Shown here: one piece after another, positions 59,100-64,000 of the stretch
Layout: each line of letters opens with the position of its first letter
Position numbering within the stretch: position 1 is the stretch's first letter
Assembly (NCBI GenBank): GCA_051530055.1
Contig: CM121341.1
Location: 1,736,001-1,800,000 of the forward strand
Source of the DNA: Neoechinorhynchus agilis
Lineage: Eukaryota > Acanthocephala
DNA: 64,000 bases
Direction: 5' to 3'
Translations under genes and position numbers: made by a program
Notes under the pieces: generated by a model
What the model was told of the DNA's origin: nothing
What the model saw: the letters and a program-made list of their open reading frames with translations, nothing else
Databases searched by the model: none

Positions 59100-61050
59100 T
59101 TGTATTTGATTAAATGTTTCTGAGACTGAGAACAGGAAAGGGATTCATCTTTAGTTTATTAAAGGTTTTTAGTCATTGTTGGTCGCCTCAGATTCATCGT
59201 GGTTTTCGTTTAAGAGCAATCCGATTTGGGCTCGGAACGTTCTCTTTCATTGAAGGCACTGAATTGTTCCTAATGTTTGGCTTCTCGGCGATTGTCTTCT
59301 TGTTTGGGTGTCTCCAGGCCAGTCGTTTTTAAGCAAGATTTATCCAGGTTTTGTGGTCGATGTTGGGTTTTGTCATGATAATTTTAATCTGGAATCTAAA
59401 TCGCCTGTATTGTCCCCGCATTTTCTTGCTTCTTCAATCAGCTCCACATAGAGGAGAGTTGTTTAGGGTTCAGTGTGTCATCCCTTCTCTCGAGATGTCC
59501 AAGCCAACGGATTCGATTCTCACGGATTTTGATCTCTTAAGGACTTGGTTGTTAGCCATATAGTCTTCCAAACTAAAGCAGAGGATTTGTCGGAGTTTTG
59601 ATCTTGATGTGCTTTCGTTTCGAACGATCCAGGTTTCTGAGCCGTACAGCAGAGTCGTGAGAACGACAGCACGGTATTCCCGGATTTTTTGTCGGTTGGA
59701 GCTGCCGAATGCTCGTTTTCGGAGTTTTCAATAAGATGCGTGCGCTTCTCGAATTCCTGCAAGGACCTCCAGGTAACAACATTAGTCGACTTGGTCAAGA
59801 GGCATATCATTGATGTTGACGTGGAAGGCCGGAATCGGATTTTGAGAAGGATTCTAAATAAGGACTCTAGTTTTGATGGGGTTTCTATTCAGTCCAAAAC
59901 AATTCATAGGCAGTTGGAAAAGATGTTGGCAGTTGTTCCAGTTTGACAGGATCGTCAGATGGAGTATCATTGTCATGGGCGTAGTGCATCTCGTTGATGG
60001 TAACTTCGAATGTTCTCATTTTGCTCTTTAAATGGTTCAAGATAACCTCCTTTGTCATAATGATATTGGAATTGAATGTCATAGATCTGTCCTTTTGTTG
60101 GATACAGTAACGCTGTGAGGTAGATCGAGACGATCGCTGGAGTAGTTGACATTTATATCTGACCATGGCAGTCATTCTATCTTGGACAGCCAAAGCGATA
60201 CCGAACTCTCTAAAGGGTGTCGAAGGCCTTGGGATAGATTAAACATGAGGTCGTTGCTATTTTTTGGCTTTTTATTGACGCTGATCGACGCTGCAGGTTC
60301 CCTCTGGGCTGGTAAAATTCCTTCCGTGAGGAGAAGCAGCCTATTCAGGGAGTTCCCTGCTGTCGATAGTAGCGAGATTCCTTCATAGTAACGCAAACCC
60401 ATGGATCTATCGTCCCTTTTGAAGATTGGCTTGTTGACTGAATTCCGGTAGTCTGATGGGATATCTTCAGAGTTTCGCTTCCTCGGTACTTGACCAACAT
60501 ACCAGAAGATTTGTTGTTCTTAAGTTGTCTGATGAGAATACTCAATTGATAGAGAGTCGGTGGAATGTCCATGTGGTTTTTTATTGGAAATCGTGGGACA
60601 GGATACAAAACCTTTTGGGGATGCTGCTGATGGTACGTTGAGTAGAGTGGTTCCTCCAGCGTTCGCAGATTTGAATGAAGCACTAGCCAAAAGATCCCTC
60701 TTGTGGTGACCATCATCATGTTGCTGGAGTAGTCATTTATAATCTGGCGAATGCGTTTCTCAGTGCGTGCTTTCGTTTTTCGAAATTATTCCTTCCTCGA
60801 TGTGGATCGAGGATCGTTTTCAGATCCAATTATAGCTTTTCTTTTTAGTTCAAATAACGTTGCAATCTATGCATCATTTTCATTGAACCAATCAGGTTAT
60901 TTTCTCTTTTGGAGACCGAGATGTTCATTGGCACCTTTAATCATGGAGGACTTCAGGCTTTCTCTGTGTTCTGAAATATTTATCGACCCATCCGAGGGGC
61001 ATCGAATTCCGGGGGACACCCTAGCCGTATTTTGATTCATTATGGACCCT
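59100..61050 (-). mobile_element. Degraded RTE-type LINE, reverse transcriptase remains
   Basis: Read on the minus strand from 61050 to 59100. The order of motifs is PPTLYQLSILIRQLKNNKSS (thumb lead-in), YRGISLLSTAGNSL with YRG-x-SLL, DLMFNLSQGLRHPLE, then MHYAHDND in place of the F-A-D-D box, SRLLY-like and LYGSETW-like segments near 59650, and RWLGHLERRDD-like near 59500. The pieces are in different frames, with stops, and the catalytic aspartates are disrupted (HDND). The order is that of RTE-type reverse transcriptases, 5' truncated. No endonuclease is visible. The many short plus-strand frames here are shadows. Confidence 0.7.
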
Positions 61051-61194
61051 AAACCCCCCCTCGAGTGTTACTGGGATTTGAGCTTGGTCCATCGCCGGAG
61101 TCTTAGTTTGTCGAAGTCCGCCATTTTGTAGCCTCCGAGTGGCATAATCTTCCTTCGCTGATTCAAGATCACCTTTGAAGACTTCCACCAGTAC

Positions 61195-61300
61195 CCCATT
61201 TGTCTTCTAATGTTCAGGGTTCTTGGCAGACTTGCCCATCAACCTTAGCGGTCAAGGCCCTCTTTGTCCCAGCCGTCGCGGTGTCCTAGATGCCAATACG
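61195..61300 (+). repeat. Dispersed repeat shared with 63.57-63.68 kb
   Basis: GTTCAGGGTTCTTGGCAGAC, then TTGCCCATCAACCTTAGCGG matches 63571-63615 in the same orientation (CTTGCCCATTAACCTTAGCG), with later matches in AGATGCCA-ACGGG. Confidence 0.65.
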
Positions 61301-61409
61301 GGGAATCGCGCTTGGATTTCTTAATCTAGACGACGGTTATAGTTTTTACCAATTTACAAACTTAAGGTTTCAATTTAAATATTTATGTCACAACGACCCT
61401 TTTCTGTTC

Positions 61410-61700
61410 AATGTGAGGGGGCCCAGTGGCCGTGTGGTGTGCGCGTTCATAATGCGCTTGATATGTCGCCGGTTCAACACCACCGGTCGCTGGGTTCCAC
61501 GGTTGTGCGAGGCTGCTGGAAGGGGGTGGGGTCAGGTTTTGAGATCGCCCATCGGCCCCAAAGGGGGTTGGCCCTGTTCCTTCGAGTGCGGCTAAGCGCT
61601 TCCGTTGTGTGCAAGTTAGCCGAAAGGCTCAAAAAGGAATATAGCCGAAAGGCTCAAACGAAGATGTCGCAAGACCAATGAGTATGTGGCCTTTGATAAT
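61410..61700 (+). mobile_element. tRNA-derived SINE-like element with CAT anticodon-like loop
   Basis: From about 61420 a tRNA-like head folds: acceptor arms GCCCAGT and GCTGGGT pair over seven positions with G-T wobbles. The hairpin GCGCG-TTCATAA-TGCGC has a seven-base loop with CAT at the anticodon position. GGTTCAACACC is a B-box-like T arm, and the A box resembles TGGCCGTGTGG. The T stem does not close cleanly, so it is not a working tRNA-Met. A GC-rich body follows, ending with a short tandem AGCCGAAAGGCTCAAA. Confidence 0.45.
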
Positions 61701-61704
61701 AATA

Positions 61705-62014
61705 AAATAATGTTCAATGTGTGACGTGAACGAGTTTTTAGTGCCGCTTATTTCAAAATTCGAACCGTTCCAAATACCTAAGGTGCTTCCCCAATCTGGA
61801 CTTGTCACCAACGACTATTTAGATTCGAACCGTATTTTACGATTAAAGTGGTGCGACCAAACAAAGTGGAATGTTTATCAACATCCCATATTTTCACTCT
61901 CGGGATTGTTTATCAAAAACATTGCAATTCACGGTCTAATCAACGTTCGTTCGAGAGCTTAACATCACAGCTCAATCTAAAAGCTCATATTTCGATCACC
62001 TCTTTATTGAAATA
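61705..62014. other. Intergenic
   Basis: Holds the 5' flank of the 62015 gene. The plus frame 61717-61962 (81 aa) is not supported. Confidence 0.35.
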
Positions 62015-62614
62015 ATGGTAAAACGAATGCCGGTTGAACTGAAGACTATTCAGCAGATCTGCGATGAGCTGAACGAGTGCCTGGGAGACGGACGCTCCAT
62101 TCGATATCATCCGTCAATCAACCAGAATTTGAGCGAACTTTTATCAAGGCCAATGGATTTCCATGAGATAAGAAAATGGAATATTGAATCAATTGTTAAA
62201 CGATTAAGTTGCTCTGAATTTGGAAAATACTACTTCTGGTTTCCGGACTTCATGAACGAGAAAATTAAGAAATGCCAGGCTGAAGAAGCATCGAAACTTA
62301 AACCAAAAAGAAGGCCAAGTAGGAAAGTTGTAAGGGACGAAAAGAGACGGGCTATGTTGAATCGGAAATTCCAAATTGACGCCGAAAGCTCTAAACACGA
62401 AAAAGTTGATATTTTTGAACTTTATTGCCGGATCAGAGACAAAAGGCAGGGATTGTCTAATGATTGTCGCCGTCAACTGTCGTGTCTCGCTGGACGAAAG
62501 CGGGCCAGAATTCATGGCGAGGAATCCGAAATGGAGAAACAAACGAAGAATCCGAGACTCGTTGACGAAAAAGAGAAGATCGCCCGAGAATCCAAAAGTA
62601 ATCCTGGTCGATAG
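62015..62614 (+). CDS. Basic, probably nuclear protein, unknown
   Basis: A single-exon frame of 199 aa. The first ~90 residues look globular and helical (MVKRMPVELKTIQQICDELN, then FHEIRKWNIESIVKRLSCSE, then YYFWFPDF). From about residue 95 on it is highly charged and lysine/arginine-rich (LKPKRRPSRKVVRDEKRR), with a run near residue 165 (GRKRARIHGEE) that fits a nuclear localisation signal. No domain is recognised. The start is taken at the first ATG of the frame. A 3' extension by splicing is possible. Confidence 0.6.
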   Translation: MVKRMPVELKTIQQICDELNECLGDGRSIRYHPSINQNLSELLSRPMDFHEIRKWNIESIVKRLSCSEFGKYYFWFPDFMNEKIKKCQAEEASKLKPKRRPSRKVVRDEKRRAMLNRKFQIDAESSKHEKVDIFELYCRIRDKRQGLSNDCRRQLSCLAGRKRARIHGEESEMEKQTKNPRLVDEKEKIARESKSNPGR

Positions 62615-63077
62615 ATCGATCGCTTTTCAGGGGAGAGAACATGCGAGGCGAAGGATGAGGAAATGGAGGAGGATCCAAGGAAATGGAGGGCGATAAACTC
62701 TGAAATTTTATTCATAATTCTCCAACATGTAAATAATTTGCGATCATTTTACAAGAGCACTTTTTATCTATTCATCGGCCGAAAGGGGATGAAATTTATC
62801 TCTGTTGTTTTATAGTGATAATAGGAGACTACTGCGTTTGTTCTTTAGGTTTTAAATTTTCAACATCAATTACAAATTATTTTACATTTAGGGCGCCGAA
62901 CAATTTTGGTATTTTTCTTTAATGTATTCAATTTATATTTTTGCAGATTGAACTATTCTTGCTTCACCACATAAACAAACATTCAATTTAGCACAAATAT
63001 TTTACTCCAATACTTTTTTGATGGTTGCCTAGTAATAATGGGTATCCATTACTTTTATGATTTAGCAAAAGCAAAAA
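62615..63077. other. Intergenic
   Basis: AT-rich, with no gene seen. A TTTAG just before 63068 could be the acceptor for the next gene. Confidence 0.4.
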
Positions 63078-63431
63078 ATGTCCACAACACCGCATTTGGA
63101 TAAATTAGAAAATATGCCACATTTTCAATTGATTGATGCAGTAACCAAAGAAATATTGGAAAGCACCGAAAATTTCGTACCTACAGAAAAGGTTTTCTTA
63201 CGAAAAATACATTCTATATTTGTCATATTGAATAGAATCAAGAATGCAGAGATATAGTATTTGCAACAGTAATGGAACAATTCGCAATATTCGTAAGTAT
63301 GCCAAGTTAGCGGTTGCATTTTCATCTTTAATTTGCAGCCGCAAGTATGTACAAATGATCTAAAAAATTGCATTGTAAATTTGTTAAATAAACAACATAG
63401 AATTTCAGCAAAAGAGAAACAAGAACATTAG
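63078..63431 (+). CDS. Short three-exon gene, 87-aa protein, unknown
   Basis: Three exons, 63078-63191, 63236-63292 and 63339-63431, separated by introns of 44 and 46 nt with clean GT-AG ends and perfect phase (all phase 0). The protein starts MSTTPHLDKLENMPHFQLID and continues VTKEILESTENFVP, then CRDIVFATVMEQFAIFPQVC, and ends LLNKQHRISAKEKQEH. It is entirely soluble, probably helical, with three cysteines. It is too short and too split to show as one open frame, yet the triple in-phase join is strong evidence for a real gene. I recognise no family. AATAAA follows at about 63450. Confidence 0.75.
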
Positions 63432-63570
63432 AAGAATATCGTTTCGTTCAAAATAAATTGCGTTTTTTAATTTTGAAACTAAAGTTACACAGAATGCGAT
63501 GAAGATAGATTTTAGAAATGCGAAAATTTAATATTTTCACGCAAAAAATTTAGTACCTCATTTATCTACT

Positions 63571-63685
63571 AATGTTCAGGGGTTCTTAGAAGACTTGCCC
63601 ATTAACCTTAGCGGTCAACGGCCTACTTCACCCTTTTCCCAGATGCCATCACGGGAATAGAGCTTTGATTTCGGACACCCTAAGA
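63571..63685 (+). repeat. Dispersed repeat, second copy
   Basis: Matches 61195-61300 as described there (GTTCAGGGGTTCTTAGAAGA, then CCCATTAACCTTAGCGGTCA). No coding content. Confidence 0.6.
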
Positions 63686-63835
63686 TTTCGAGTATACAAA
63701 AAATAAAGACTAACGCAAACCTTCTCATTAGACACTAAGCGCATTTCTTCTCTCGATTGCAAGGATTTTATCCTCATAAAAAGTATTCGATCTTGGTAAA
63801 CTTCTGAGATAATAACACGTTTATTTGTTAGTTAA

Positions 63836-64000
63836 CAAAGAAAAGGACCCATGTATCTTTTGGTCTTCATAAAAACTCGGATTTAGATTTTTTCAATGAA
63901 TGCGGTTGTTGATTTTGAAGTGGATTACGGTTTCGGTCGGGATGGAAGGTTTGCTCGGACGGGGATTGGTGGTTATTATGTGCAAGAGAGCTTCGGTCTT
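63836..64000 (-). mobile_element. LINE 3' end fragment, cut by window edge
   Basis: Matches 25675-25880 (GAATGCGGTTGTTGATTTTG, then GGTTTCGGTCGGGATGG, then GGTGGTTATT). Its orientation is the same as that of the decayed LINE at 25.7-27.3 kb, so the rest of this copy would lie beyond the window. Confidence 0.6.

Noticed and set aside
59114-60388. Several plus-strand frames of 60-90 aa
   Set aside because: Shadows of the reverse transcriptase remains on the minus strand.

Overview
This is a eukaryotic nuclear window from a small-intron invertebrate. It is AT-rich, most introns I could place are about 40-65 nt, and several genes have an acceptor-like CAG immediately before the start ATG, as in spliced-leader organisms. 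With the gene families present, this suggests a nematode or a related ecdysozoan. An RGS12/14/Loco-type gene, which I do not associate with Caenorhabditis, argues for a lineage distant from C. elegans. I cannot name the species.

Layout: 0.6-2.3 kb is an intronless minus-strand gene with a PYM-like (Mago-binding) N-terminus. About 2.75-13.23 kb is a tandem satellite of about 42 copies of a ~249-bp unit, cut off by a dead non-LTR reverse transcriptase fragment. 13.2-15.5 kb holds retroelement debris, matched in inverted orientation at 46-48.3 kb. 15.6-16.2 kb is a small multi-pass membrane protein gene. 19.8-23 kb is an RGS12/14/Loco-like regulator (RGS plus tandem Ras-binding-like domains). 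23.7-25.6 kb is a second satellite of about 13 copies of a ~142-bp unit. 25.7-27.3 kb is a decayed LINE with an endonuclease domain. 28.2-34.5 kb is a 19-exon F-spondin-like gene with Reeler, Spondin, eight TSP1 and three Kunitz modules and a second, degenerate spondin module.

35.9-36.9 kb holds two Penelope-like fragments on opposite strands. 37.7-38.7 kb is a helical-repeat-like gene with an apparent frame break. 39.6-40.1 kb is a 514-bp element with 24-bp perfect terminal inverted repeats. 41.27-41.34 kb contains all three strands of a hammerhead ribozyme core in an unusual order. 42.3-43.9 kb is a Canopy (CNPY3/4) gene, 44.5-45.2 kb tRNA 2'-phosphotransferase, and 49.4-50.6 kb NOSIP. Between 48.5 and 53.1 kb there are several foldback elements. 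52.0-52.3 kb is a small type-I membrane protein, 55.2-56.1 kb an RRM protein, and 57.3 and 58.6 kb a tandem pair of secreted cysteine-bearing paralogues. 59.1-61.0 kb is a degraded LINE, 61.4-61.5 kb a tRNA-like SINE head, 62.0 kb a basic protein, and 63.1-63.4 kb an 87-aa three-exon gene.

The genes are ordinary single eukaryotic units (extracellular matrix, G-protein control, ER folding, tRNA repair, ubiquitin ligase, RNA binding) and do not form a pathway or cluster. About half the window is repeats, and the unusual content lies in the satellites, foldback elements and retroelement remains. All exon boundaries were read by eye from GT-AG signals, reading phase and homology. They should be treated as models.
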